Below, one piece after another: positions 23,589 through 32,642 of a stretch of DNA of 64,000 bases. The notes under the pieces were generated by a model, which was not told where the DNA came from, searched no databases, and worked only from the letters and a program-made list of their open reading frames with translations. A program made the translations under genes and the position numbers. The stretch is from the NCBI GenBank assembly GCA_018374355.1, contig JAHAFI010000006.1:1-64000 (forward strand). The letters run 5' to 3'. Each line of letters opens with the position of its first letter. The first letter of the stretch is position 1. The DNA is from Clostridiales bacterium (lineage in GTDB: Bacteria; Bacillota; Clostridia; Lachnospirales; Lachnospiraceae).

Positions 23589-25964
23589 TTATTCATTTTC
23601 ATCCACATATCTCTGAATATTGGATGCATTCACATATTTCTTCATCTGTTTCCCCTGCACCACCACCAGCGTGGGAGCCTGCATAATTCCATATTTTGAC
23701 ACCAGCTCAGGGTTCTTCTCCGCATCGATGAGCTGATATTCTTCCCCTTCCAGCATTTCCTTTGCAATTTTGCAGTTGGGACAGGTGCTGGTAGTAAACA
23801 GGTATTTTACGGAATCGGGACGTTCGATCCGCACCTCATCTCCACTCATAGTCACTACTGCGGTCTGGGCCTTCTGCGCTGCCGGGGCTTTGGAATTCAG
23901 AATGTCGTATACGGTCCGGTTCTTGTATTCCTGAGATTTTCCGTCATTCCAGTTCTGCACCGGACGGTAATATCCGGTAATCCGGCTGTATACCTCCGAT
24001 TTTTTTCCGCAGGTCGGGCAGGTAAAATGTTCTCCCGAAATATAACCGTGCTCCCTACATACCGAATACGTCGGTGACAGGGTGTAATACGGCAGGCGGT
24101 AATTTTCCGCGATCTTTCTCACCAATGTCGCAGCCGCTTTCCAGTCCGGAAGCTTCTCTCCCAGAAAAGCATGAAATACCGTGCCTGAAGTATACAATGT
24201 CTGCAGTTCATCCTGAATATCCAGCGCATCGAAAATATCCGAGGTGTAATCCACAGGAAGATGGGAGCTGTTGGTATAATACGGGGTATCTCCCTCATGT
24301 CCTGCAGTAATAATATTCGGCCAGTGTTTTCTGTCATGTTTTGCCAGACGGTAAGCCGTGGACTCTGCTGGTGTAGCTTCCAGATTATACAGATCGCCGT
24401 ATTCCTCCTGATAGTCTGAGAGACGCTCCCGCATATGGTTCAGCACTTTCCGGGAAAATTCCTGTGTCTTTTCATCAGACATGTCCGCCTGTATCCATCT
24501 TGCATTCAGTCCCGCCTCATTCATACCCACAAGACCAATGGTGGAAAAATGGCTGTCAAAGTTTCCCAGATACCGTTTCGTGTAAGGATACAGCCCTTCA
24601 TCCAGCAGCTTGCTGACGATTTCCCTCTTGATATGAAGAGAACGTGCAGACAAATCCATCATATGATCCAGACGGCGGAAAAATTCCGCTTCATCTCTGG
24701 ACAGATACGCAATCCGCGGCATATTGATAGTCACCACACCTATGGATCCGGTGCTTTCTCCTGAGCCAAAATATCCTCCCGTTTTCTTTCTCAGTTCTCT
24801 CAGATCCAGTCTCAGACGGCAGCACATACTGCGCACATCGCTGGGCTCCATATCACTGTTGATATAATTTGAAAAATACGGTGTTCCGTATTTGGAAGTC
24901 ATCTCAAACAGCAGACGGTTATTTTCCGTATCGGACCAGTCAAAGTCGGAGGTAATGGAATACGTCGGAATGGGATACTGGAAGCCTCTTCCGTTGGCAT
25001 CCCCCTCAATCATGGTCTCAATAAAAGCTTTATTGACCATATCCATCTCTTTTTTACAGTCCTTATACTTGAAATCCATCTCTTTTCCGCCTACGATAGC
25101 CGGAAGCTCCGCCAAATCCCCCGGAACCGTCCAATCCAGCGTAATGTTGGAAAACGGCGCCTGCGTACCCCAGCGGCTGGGCGTATTTACTCCATAGATA
25201 AAGGATTCAATACATTTTTTCACTTCCGGGTAGCTTAACCCGTCTGCCTTTACAAATGGCGCCAGATACGTATCAAAAGAAGAAAAAGCCTGCGCGCCGG
25301 CCCACTCGTTCTGCATGATTCCCAGAAAATTTACCATCTGATTGCACAGCACGCTTAAATGTTTTGCCGGAGCTGAAGTGATCTTCCCTTCTATGCCCCC
25401 CAGTCCCTCCTGAATCAGTTGTTTCAGTGACCAGCCGGCACAGTATCCTGTCAGCATGGAAAGATCGTGAATATGGATATCTGCGTCTCTGTGGGCATTT
25501 GCGATCTCTTCATCATAGATTTCCGACAGCCAGTAATTAGCTGTCACCGCTCCTGAGTTGCTGAGGATCAATCCCCCAACGGAATACGTTACCGTGGAGT
25601 TTTCCTTTACCCGCCAGTCCTCTACTTTTACATAGCTGTTTACAATCTCCTTGTAATCCAGAATCGTAGATTTCATGTTCCGGACCTTTTCCCTCTGCTT
25701 GCGGTACAGAATATACGCTTTCGCCACCTCTGCGTATCCGCACTGGATCAGAACGTTTTCCACACTGTCCTGAATCCCTTCCACAGACACCAGATCTTCC
25801 TCTATTTTATTTTGAAAGTCTGCTGTAACCCTGAGTCCCAGCATCTCCATCATATCCTGTGTATACTGCTTCCCGTTTGCCACAAAAGCCTTTCTCACCG
25901 CTTCTGTGATCTTGTTAATCTGAAATTCGGCAATTTCGCCGTCTCTTTTTACTACTTTAAACAT
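23589..25964 (-). CDS. nrdD: Anaerobic ribonucleoside-triphosphate reductase fused to a thioredoxin-like domain
   Basis: A 791-residue class III ribonucleotide reductase that makes dNTPs without oxygen. An ATP-cone (FKVVKRDGEIAEFQINKIT) opens the protein; the barrel carries MCCRLRLDLRE and GSGESTGSIG; a four-cysteine zinc site (CREHGYISGEHFTCPTCGKK) lies at about 636-655; the glycyl-radical motif RITGYYRP is at about 663. From about 710 a separate redoxin-like domain follows with a CPNC active site (TTSTCPNCKIAKE) and a cis-Pro (QAPTLVV). This tail suggests that the enzyme uses dithiol reductant in cis rather than formate. The ATG at 25964 is preceded by AAAGGTG. No nrdG activase is nearby. 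NrdR boxes lie upstream. Confidence 0.95.
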   Translation of the reverse strand: MFKVVKRDGEIAEFQINKITEAVRKAFVANGKQYTQDMMEMLGLRVTADFQNKIEEDLVSVEGIQDSVENVLIQCGYAEVAKAYILYRKQREKVRNMKSTILDYKEIVNSYVKVEDWRVKENSTVTYSVGGLILSNSGAVTANYWLSEIYDEEIANAHRDADIHIHDLSMLTGYCAGWSLKQLIQEGLGGIEGKITSAPAKHLSVLCNQMVNFLGIMQNEWAGAQAFSSFDTYLAPFVKADGLSYPEVKKCIESFIYGVNTPSRWGTQAPFSNITLDWTVPGDLAELPAIVGGKEMDFKYKDCKKEMDMVNKAFIETMIEGDANGRGFQYPIPTYSITSDFDWSDTENNRLLFEMTSKYGTPYFSNYINSDMEPSDVRSMCCRLRLDLRELRKKTGGYFGSGESTGSIGVVTINMPRIAYLSRDEAEFFRRLDHMMDLSARSLHIKREIVSKLLDEGLYPYTKRYLGNFDSHFSTIGLVGMNEAGLNARWIQADMSDEKTQEFSRKVLNHMRERLSDYQEEYGDLYNLEATPAESTAYRLAKHDRKHWPNIITAGHEGDTPYYTNSSHLPVDYTSDIFDALDIQDELQTLYTSGTVFHAFLGEKLPDWKAAATLVRKIAENYRLPYYTLSPTYSVCREHGYISGEHFTCPTCGKKSEVYSRITGYYRPVQNWNDGKSQEYKNRTVYDILNSKAPAAQKAQTAVVTMSGDEVRIERPDSVKYLFTTSTCPNCKIAKEMLEGEEYQLIDAEKNPELVSKYGIMQAPTLVVVQGKQMKKYVNASNIQRYVDENE

Positions 25965-26001
25965 CTTACCCCACACCTTTCCTGATTCGTCGTGTACCTC
26001 T

Positions 26002-26030
26002 ATACTAGCAAACTATTCCTCCCATGTCAA
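26002..26030 (-). promoter_or_regulatory. nrdD promoter
   Basis: Minus-strand TTGACA (26025-26030) and TAGTAT (26002-26007) are separated by 17 nt, just downstream of the NrdR box pair. Confidence 0.75.
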
Positions 26031-26035
26031 TCAAA

Positions 26036-26085
26036 AAACACTATATCTTGTGTTCGTTTACATAACTTCACAAGATATAGTGTTT
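26036..26085 (-). promoter_or_regulatory. NrdR box pair that also forms a terminator-like hairpin
   Basis: ACACTATATCTTGTGT (26038-26053) and TCACAAGATATAGTGT (26068-26083) each fit the NrdR box consensus (acaCwAtATaTwGtgt) with one or two departures. They are 30 bp apart centre to centre and lie upstream of the nrdD -35. As inverted copies they also form a 17-bp stem that, on the minus strand, runs into TTTTTT only 7 nt after the hflX stop, so the site could end hflX transcription as well. Confidence 0.75.
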
Positions 26086-26090
26086 GCCTT

Positions 26091-27326
26091 TTAAACCTGA
26101 TGATACACCTCCATAGGAACATAGGCCTTTACGGAAATCCCCTCCGGCTGGTATTCTTCCTGAATCACCTGCCCGTGTTTTCTGATCACCGCAATCAGTC
26201 CTGCCTGATCATAGGGATAAATCCGTTCAATATACACCTGTCCCTCCTGCAGAGTCTGTTCCAGAACCTCCTTCAGTTCCTCCAGCCCTTCCCCTGTTCT
26301 GGCCGAAATTTCCAGTACATGATCCGCCTGAAAATCCCTGAGCTGTTCCTTGTCGAGACACAGATCCTGCTTATTAAACAGTGTGATCACCTTTTTATCG
26401 GATACCCCAAGCTGTCTGAGGGTATCATAGACTACATGCATATGCTCCTCTTTCTGAGGATTGGAAGCATCCACCACATGCAGGATAATATCTGCATATT
26501 TTGCCTCCTCCAGCGTACTTTTAAACGCTTCTATCAGATGGTGGGGGAGCTTTCGTATAAATCCGACGGTATCCGTCAGAAGAATCTGCTGTTTTCCCGG
26601 CAGATCCAGCACCCTTGTGGTGGGATCCAGTGTGGCAAATAACTGATCCTCTTCCAGTACATCTGCCCCCGTCAGGATATTCAGCAACGTGGATTTCCCA
26701 GCATTGGTATAGCCTACGATGGCTGCCACCTTTGTTCTGTTTTTCTCCCGCTGCACACGGATCAGATCCCGGTGTCTCTGAACCTCTTCCAGTTGTTCCT
26801 TTAACTGTCCGATCCGGTTATGGATCAGCCGCCTGTCCATCTCCAGCTTTTTCTCACCCGGTCCTCTGGTACCGATTCCTCCACCCAGACGGGAAAGAGA
26901 AGCCCGCATTCCCACCAGACGGGCCGCACGGTATTTTAACTGGGCCAGCTCTACCTGAATCTTGCCCTCGCTGGTTTTGGCCCTTCCGGCAAAAATATCC
27001 AGAATTACCATAGTTCGGTCCATCACCTTACACTCCAGCTCCCGCTCCAGATTGTTGAGCTGTGCCGGGGAGAGTTCGTCATCGCAGATCACTCCCGTTG
27101 CATCCAGATTATAAATCATTTCTTTCAGCTCTTCCAGCTTTCCTTTTCCCAAATACGTCCCCGGATGAATGGATTCCCGGCTCTGCATCACACTGCCTAC
27201 CGAAATAGCGCCCGCTGTTTCTGCCAGCTCCCTCAACTCCAGCAGAGACTGCGCGGTATCATCTGAATCATACGTCTGAACGCCTGCCAGAATCACCCGT
27301 TCCAGTTGTTCTCCCATTTCATACAT
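26091..27326 (-). CDS. hflX: GTPase HflX
   Basis: A 411-residue ribosome-associated GTPase that splits stalled or heat-damaged 70S ribosomes. The N-terminal HflX domain carries SRESIHPGTYLGKGKLEEL and DDELSPAQLNNLE, followed by a coiled-coil-like linker (GGIGTRGPGEKKLEMDRR) and the G domain with GYTNAGKSTLLN, DTVGFIRKLPHHLIEAF and FNKQD. Length is normal. AGGAGG lies 7 nt before the ATG. It follows the TPR lipoprotein gene by 14 bp in one operon. Confidence 0.96.
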   Translation of the reverse strand: MYEMGEQLERVILAGVQTYDSDDTAQSLLELRELAETAGAISVGSVMQSRESIHPGTYLGKGKLEELKEMIYNLDATGVICDDELSPAQLNNLERELECKVMDRTMVILDIFAGRAKTSEGKIQVELAQLKYRAARLVGMRASLSRLGGGIGTRGPGEKKLEMDRRLIHNRIGQLKEQLEEVQRHRDLIRVQREKNRTKVAAIVGYTNAGKSTLLNILTGADVLEEDQLFATLDPTTRVLDLPGKQQILLTDTVGFIRKLPHHLIEAFKSTLEEAKYADIILHVVDASNPQKEEHMHVVYDTLRQLGVSDKKVITLFNKQDLCLDKEQLRDFQADHVLEISARTGEGLEELKEVLEQTLQEGQVYIERIYPYDQAGLIAVIRKHGQVIQEEYQPEGISVKAYVPMEVYHQV

Positions 27327-27340
27327 ATCTCTTCCTCCTG

Positions 27341-28375
27341 CTATCTGGTAGAAAGAAATTCATTTTCTCTCAGTCCCTGTTCATCCTCCGGATACTGCTC
27401 CAGATAAACCTTCATTTTTTCTTTCGCGGTGGCAAAATCCCTTTTATATTCATACGCCACAATCTCATTATAGAGAAGGCTCTGGGTCACTTCCGGATCG
27501 TTTTCCGCCAGTCCCAGTTGAATATTCTGAAGCGCACCGTCATAATTTTCTTCATAGATATCGCAGATTGCCAGTCCGTTATAGGCTTTGGCTCCCTTTT
27601 CATTTTCCGCCAGATATTCCTGATACATGGATCTTGCACTGGAAGGATCATCCATATCCAGATACACGTTGCCCAAAAGAAGCATGGCATCCCCGTATCC
27701 CATCTTCATGGAGGAAATCAGCTCTTTTTTTGCATTTTCATAGTTTTCCTGATAGGCATAGATCCTGCCCCGGTGGTAATAATCCTCTCCGGTTTCCGGC
27801 TCCAGTTTTAAAGCCTCCTCCAGATAAGCATTTCCATCTGCCGTTTTATTCTCCTCCCGGTATATCTGGTAAATATTGATATACAAATCATAATCCTCGC
27901 AGTCTTTCAGGGCTCTGGTAAAGTCCTTCCCTGCTTTTTCAAAATCCCCCAGAGACACATACGTTTTTCCTCTCAGGAAAAATGCCTGCGGATCCTCCTT
28001 CATTTTCAGGATATCACTGTAGATCTCAATCGCCTTCTCAGTTTCGCCGTAAGCCAGCCGGGCCTGCGCAAGATAATACATAACGTCCTTTTCAAAGGTC
28101 TCATCCGGCGAATCCATAGCATTCAGGCTTCTGGAAAATGCAGCGATGGCCTCAGGGTAAGAGCCCTTGGACAGCCATGCAATCCCGTATGCCCGGTAAG
28201 CTTCCGGCAGACGCTGTTTCTGCGCAATCACCTTCTCAAACTCCTGAATTGCGGCATCGTATTCCTTTTTTTCCAAAGCCTCCATACCGGCTCCGTAATC
28301 CCGGTCTGCTTTCTGTTCCCCGCAGCCCGCGATCATCAGAACCATACACCCTAAAACCATCAAAATCTTTTTCAT
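27341..28375 (-). CDS. TPR-repeat lipoprotein
   Basis: A 344-residue lipoprotein: the signal peptide ends in the lipobox MIAGC with Cys18 as the lipid site. The rest is made of about eight tetratricopeptide repeats (for example YDAAIQEFEKVIAQ and YPEAIAAFSRSLNA), which are protein-interaction helices. No catalytic residues are expected. Its ATG overlaps the glmM stop by one base (TAATG), so translation is coupled. A role in envelope assembly is plausible from the location but not shown. Confidence 0.85.
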   Translation of the reverse strand: MKKILMVLGCMVLMIAGCGEQKADRDYGAGMEALEKKEYDAAIQEFEKVIAQKQRLPEAYRAYGIAWLSKGSYPEAIAAFSRSLNAMDSPDETFEKDVMYYLAQARLAYGETEKAIEIYSDILKMKEDPQAFFLRGKTYVSLGDFEKAGKDFTRALKDCEDYDLYINIYQIYREENKTADGNAYLEEALKLEPETGEDYYHRGRIYAYQENYENAKKELISSMKMGYGDAMLLLGNVYLDMDDPSSARSMYQEYLAENEKGAKAYNGLAICDIYEENYDGALQNIQLGLAENDPEVTQSLLYNEIVAYEYKRDFATAKEKMKVYLEQYPEDEQGLRENEFLSTR

Positions 28376-29718
28376 TACAGAATCAGACCCTCTTTTTCCA
28401 TCACTTCGATCACGCCGTCCACCATTTCTTTGCAGATGGAATCCTTCTTTGCTTCCACCATAACGCGGATTACCGGCTCAGTTCCGCTTTCCCGCACCAG
28501 AATTCTTCCGTCGCTGCCTAATTTCTTTTCAACCTCTGCAACGGCTTCCTGTACCGCTTTATTATTTCTTGCTGCCGCTTTATTAAATACTCTTACATTT
28601 TTCAGAAGCTGTGGATATATGGAAACCTCAGAAGCCAGCGTATTCAGCGGAAGCTTCTTCTCAATAATAACCTCCATGACCATCAGGGAAGTCAAAAGGC
28701 CGTCTCCTGTGGTTGCGTGTTTGCTGAAAATAATGTGACCGGACTGTTCTCCGCCCAGACTGTGGCCGTTGGCCATCATATTTTCACAAACGTATTTATC
28801 TCCCACTGCCGTCTTTTCGTATTTGATGCCCGCTCTGTCACAGGCCTTGTAAAGTCCCAGATTGGACATGATGGTGGTAACGATGGTGTTATTTTCCAGT
28901 CTTCCCTGCTCCATCATATATTTTCCGCAGACATACATAATCAGATCACCATCTATAACATTTCCCAGATGGTCCACTGCTATACATCTGTCCGCATCAC
29001 CGTCATAGGCAAATCCCACATCCAGATGTTTCTCTTTTACAAACTTCTGCAGAACCTCAATATGTGTGGAACCGCAGTTGGTATTGATATTCGTTCCGTC
29101 CGGCTCGTTGTTGATCACATAGGTTTTTGCTCCCAAAGCGTCAAATACACTCTTTGCGATAGAGGAAGCGCTTCCGTTGGAGCAGTCCAGACCTACCCGG
29201 TAATTCTTAAAAGAACGGGTGGGGATAGAAATCAGATAGCCGATGTAGCGGTTTCTTCCTGCGGAGAAATCAATCGTCCGTCCGATATCTTCTTTTACTG
29301 CATAAGGAAGCTTCGGCTCTTCATCATCGATGTATTTCTCGATCTGAGCTTCCACCTCTGCGTCCATTTTCTGACCGTTTCCGTTAATGATCTTGATTCC
29401 ATTGTCATAGAAAGGATTGTGGCTGGCAGAAATCATAATTCCGCAGTCAAAATTTTCCGTGCGCACCACATAGGAAACACTTGGAGTCGTTGTTACATGC
29501 AGCAGATACACATCTGCTCCCGAAGCTGTCAGTCCTGCAACCAGAGAGTATTCGAACATGTAGCTGCTTCTTCTCGTATCTTTTCCGATAACAATCTGCG
29601 CCTTGTGTTCTTTGCCGTAGTACCATCCCAGAAAACGTCCTACCTTATAGGCATGTTCCACTGTCAGATCCACGTTGGCCTCTCCGCGAAAACCGTCTGT
29701 ACCAAAATATTTTCCCAT
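28375..29718 (-). CDS. glmM: Phosphoglucosamine mutase
   Basis: A 447-residue enzyme converting glucosamine-6-phosphate to glucosamine-1-phosphate for UDP-GlcNAc and wall synthesis. It starts GKYFGTDGFRGEAN; the phosphoserine loop is MISASHNPFYDNGIK near residue 100; the metal site is YDGDADRCIAVD; the sugar loop GGEQSGHIIF and the phosphate-binding RESGTEPVIRVM are present. AGGAGG precedes the ATG. It sits between a sugar nucleotidyltransferase and a TPR lipoprotein. Confidence 0.97.
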   Translation of the reverse strand: MGKYFGTDGFRGEANVDLTVEHAYKVGRFLGWYYGKEHKAQIVIGKDTRRSSYMFEYSLVAGLTASGADVYLLHVTTTPSVSYVVRTENFDCGIMISASHNPFYDNGIKIINGNGQKMDAEVEAQIEKYIDDEEPKLPYAVKEDIGRTIDFSAGRNRYIGYLISIPTRSFKNYRVGLDCSNGSASSIAKSVFDALGAKTYVINNEPDGTNINTNCGSTHIEVLQKFVKEKHLDVGFAYDGDADRCIAVDHLGNVIDGDLIMYVCGKYMMEQGRLENNTIVTTIMSNLGLYKACDRAGIKYEKTAVGDKYVCENMMANGHSLGGEQSGHIIFSKHATTGDGLLTSLMVMEVIIEKKLPLNTLASEVSIYPQLLKNVRVFNKAAARNNKAVQEAVAEVEKKLGSDGRILVRESGTEPVIRVMVEAKKDSICKEMVDGVIEVMEKEGLIL

Positions 29719-29752
29719 AATTTTTTCCTCCTATTTCTTACTCCTCTTTGAT

Positions 29753-30676
29753 TTATACTTCAGCAAGATTGCTGCTGTATACGCCCTGTTCTATCAGTTC
29801 CCGGATTGCTTTTTCTACCGCTTCCCGATCCTCCTGATAGGTAACTCCAAACCAGCGGGAGTCCGTGGGAAGCACGGAAACACTGGCCTTTCCTGACTGA
29901 ATCAGTTCATCCACCTTCATAGGAAGCAGGTATTCCTTCTTCAGATCCCCTTCTGGAACGTTCTGCAGGAAGGATACAAATCCCTCATCCAGAATATCCA
30001 GAAATTCCGGCTGGAATCCCCACATATTCATGGAAACCAGACTTTCCGTATCCAGCGGAAGGATTCCTTCTTCTGTTTCGCAGCCTGCCCCTTCCGGCGT
30101 TTTTACGATATCGAAGGTCTCCTTGATTCCCACCAGATTTCTATTTTCGTCCAGCCTGCAGATTCCTCTGGTTACCGAACCGTTGTCACTCAATGTATTT
30201 TTCAGAACAAAACCGGCCATGCAGATATCTTCCACACCGTCTTTCATGGTATGCTCCTGTACCAGATAATCATGAAGTTTTACGAACGGATCTTTTCCGT
30301 AATAATCGTCTGCATTAATCACGGCAAAGGGTTCACGGACAACGCCCTTACAGCACCGGACAGCCTGAGCCGTTCCCCAAGGTTTCGTACGGCCTTCCGG
30401 CTTTTCAAAGCCTTCCGGAAGATCGTCCAGCTCCTGAAATACATAGGCAACCTCTGCAATCTTTTCAATTCGTTTTCCGATAATTTCCCGGAAATCCTTT
30501 TCCAGATCTTTGCGGATGATAAATACGATCCGGTTAAATCCGGCTTCCAGCGCATCATGGACGGAATAATCCATGATGATCTCCCCGTTTGGTCCCACCG
30601 GAGCCAACTGTTTGATTCCCTTTCCGAATCTGCTGCCCATCCCTGCTGCCATAATGACGAGTGTTGTTTTTTTCAT
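29753..30676 (-). CDS. Sugar-phosphate nucleotidyltransferase family protein
   Basis: A 307-residue Rossmann-fold nucleotidyltransferase. The nucleotide loop LVIMAAGMGSRFG with the nearby GIKQLAPVGPNGEIIMDYSV is clear, followed by WGTAQAVRC and the metal site VINADDYYG. It lacks the left-handed helix domain of GlmU and is not a standard GalU, so the sugar is unknown. The ATG at 30676 has GGAGG 8 nt upstream. Its place before glmM hints at amino-sugar or wall metabolism, which is inference only. Confidence 0.85.
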   Translation of the reverse strand: MKKTTLVIMAAGMGSRFGKGIKQLAPVGPNGEIIMDYSVHDALEAGFNRIVFIIRKDLEKDFREIIGKRIEKIAEVAYVFQELDDLPEGFEKPEGRTKPWGTAQAVRCCKGVVREPFAVINADDYYGKDPFVKLHDYLVQEHTMKDGVEDICMAGFVLKNTLSDNGSVTRGICRLDENRNLVGIKETFDIVKTPEGAGCETEEGILPLDTESLVSMNMWGFQPEFLDILDEGFVSFLQNVPEGDLKKEYLLPMKVDELIQSGKASVSVLPTDSRWFGVTYQEDREAVEKAIRELIEQGVYSSNLAEV

Positions 30677-30704
30677 TTTCCTTACCTCCAAAACACTGCA
30701 GACT

Positions 30705-31775
30705 TTATTCCTGCAGATTTGCCAGTTTTGCTGCCTGATCTGCTGCGATCAGGCTGTCGATTACTTCCTGCAGATCACCATTCATAATTCCGTCAAGCCG
30801 GTGAATCGTCAGCTTGATTCTGTGATCCGTCACTCTTCCCTGAGGGAAGTTGTAGGTTCTGATTTTTTCTGAGCGGTCTCCCGTTCCCACCTGACTTCTT
30901 CTTGCTTCCGCCTCCGCATCATGGCGTTTCTGCAGTTCCAGATCATACAGACGGGAGCGAAGCACCTTCACGGCTTTATCCCTGTTTTTAAGCTGAGATT
31001 TTTCATCCTGACAGGAAATCACGATTCCTGTAGGGATATGGGTCAGACGAACTGCAGAGTCCGTGGTATTTACGCACTGTCCTCCGTTTCCGGATGCACG
31101 GAATACGTCAAATTTACAGTCATTCATATCAAGCTGGAAGTCAATCTCCTCCGCCTCGGGCATGATCGCCACGGTGATTGTGGAGGTATGGATTCTTCCG
31201 CCGGATTCCGTCTCCGGTACACGCTGTACCCGGTGTACTCCGCTCTCGTATTTGAGCCGGGAATAAACACCGCTGCCGTTGATCATAAAGGTAACTTCCT
31301 TAAATCCGCCGATTCCGTTTTCATTCAGGGACATCATCTCTGTTTTCCAGCGCTGGGTCTCCGCATATTTTACATACATGCGGTAAATCTCCGCCGCAAA
31401 TAAAGCGGCCTCATCTCCGCCGGCGCCTGCACGGATTTCGACGATTACGTTTTTATTGTCATTGGGGTCCTTGGGCAGAAGCAGAATCTTCAGTTCATGC
31501 TCCAGCTCTTCAATCCGTTTCTTTGCCTCGGAAAGCTCTTCCTTCAGCATCTCCCGCATCTCTTCATCGGATTCCCCATCCAGCATGGACAGGCTCTCCT
31601 CTACAGTCTGCTGGCAATCCTTATACTCTTTATATGCGTCTACAATCGGCTGTAAATCGCTCTGTTCCTTCATCAGCTTCTGAAATCTTGCAGGGTCATT
31701 TGCAACTCCCGGCTCATTCAGCTCGCTGAGTATTTCTTCCAGACGAATCAGCAAATCTTCCAATTTATCAAACAT
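30705..31775 (-). CDS. prfA: Peptide chain release factor 1
   Basis: A 356-residue RF1 reading UAA and UAG. The peptide-release GGQ motif is in ASGNGGQCVNTTDSAVRL, and the codon-recognition PxT motif is VPETESGGRIHTS (PET). The helical N-terminal domain and the C-terminal RTYNFPQGRVTDHRI are normal. GGAGGAG precedes the ATG. The glutamine of GGQ is methylated by PrmC, encoded 19 bp upstream. Confidence 0.97.
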   Translation of the reverse strand: MFDKLEDLLIRLEEILSELNEPGVANDPARFQKLMKEQSDLQPIVDAYKEYKDCQQTVEESLSMLDGESDEEMREMLKEELSEAKKRIEELEHELKILLLPKDPNDNKNVIVEIRAGAGGDEAALFAAEIYRMYVKYAETQRWKTEMMSLNENGIGGFKEVTFMINGSGVYSRLKYESGVHRVQRVPETESGGRIHTSTITVAIMPEAEEIDFQLDMNDCKFDVFRASGNGGQCVNTTDSAVRLTHIPTGIVISCQDEKSQLKNRDKAVKVLRSRLYDLELQKRHDAEAEARRSQVGTGDRSEKIRTYNFPQGRVTDHRIKLTIHRLDGIMNGDLQEVIDSLIAADQAAKLANLQE

Positions 31776-31793
31776 TCTTTCTCCTCCTGAATT

Positions 31794-32642
31794 TTATCCT
31801 GTCCGCTTTCTTCCCAGTGCCACCCGGTCAAGTCCCGCCAGATCCCGGCAGACCTCCACCTGTTCATATCCTGCTTGGGTGAGCAATGCTCTCAAAGCTT
31901 CTCCCTGATCATATCCAATCTCAAAACAGAGCCAGCCGCCCGGATTCAGATATCCGTCCGCCTGCTCCACAATTTTCCGGTAAAAATAAAGGCCGTCCTC
32001 TTTTCCATCCAGCGCAAGCCGTGGTTCATGATCCCGCACCTCGGGCATCAGCGTCTCCAGCTCCTTCGAAGCAATGTAGGGAGGATTCGATACAATCATA
32101 TCATAAGTTCCCCGAACCCGGGAAAATAAATCGCTCTCCGTAAATTCTGCCGGTATTTCCAGCCGTCTGCTGTTTTCCTTGGCCACAAGCAAGGCTTCCG
32201 GAGAAATATCCACCCCTGCTCCCGTAAGTCCCAGCTCACAGTGTTCGCCCAGCAGGCTTAAAAGAATACAGCCGCTTCCTGTACACACATCCAGAAGCTT
32301 CATACCGTGTTCCAGCCGTTTTCCCGCTTCCTCCACCAGTATCTCTGTATCAAACCGGGGAATCAATACCTGCTCGTTCACATAAAACTCATATCCCATG
32401 AACCAAGCCGACCCGGTAATCTGCTGAAGGGGAATCCGTTCTTCCCGCTGCTTCAGCAGCTTTTCATACCGTTTCCCCTGTTCCTCATCTATTTTATCAT
32501 TTTCATGAAGAAAATAATAGCTTTTTTCTATTCCAAAGGCAAATTCCATCAGCGCCCAAGCATCTGTCCGCCCATCGGGAACACCAGCCTTTAAAAGCCG
32601 CTGTTCACCCTCTTTTAAAGTTTCTCTCAATGTCCTCATCAT
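31794..32642 (-). CDS. prmC: Release factor glutamine methyltransferase
   Basis: A 282-residue SAM-dependent methyltransferase that modifies the GGQ glutamine of release factors. The SAM loop is LLDVCTGSGCILLSLL, and the substrate-glutamine-binding NPPY motif is MIVSNPPYIASKE. An N-terminal helical domain (residues 1-85) ending with QQITGSAWFMGYEF is typical. The start overlaps the previous stop by ATGA. Co-location with prfA is the normal arrangement. Confidence 0.96.
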   Translation of the reverse strand: MMRTLRETLKEGEQRLLKAGVPDGRTDAWALMEFAFGIEKSYYFLHENDKIDEEQGKRYEKLLKQREERIPLQQITGSAWFMGYEFYVNEQVLIPRFDTEILVEEAGKRLEHGMKLLDVCTGSGCILLSLLGEHCELGLTGAGVDISPEALLVAKENSRRLEIPAEFTESDLFSRVRGTYDMIVSNPPYIASKELETLMPEVRDHEPRLALDGKEDGLYFYRKIVEQADGYLNPGGWLCFEIGYDQGEALRALLTQAGYEQVEVCRDLAGLDRVALGRKRTG

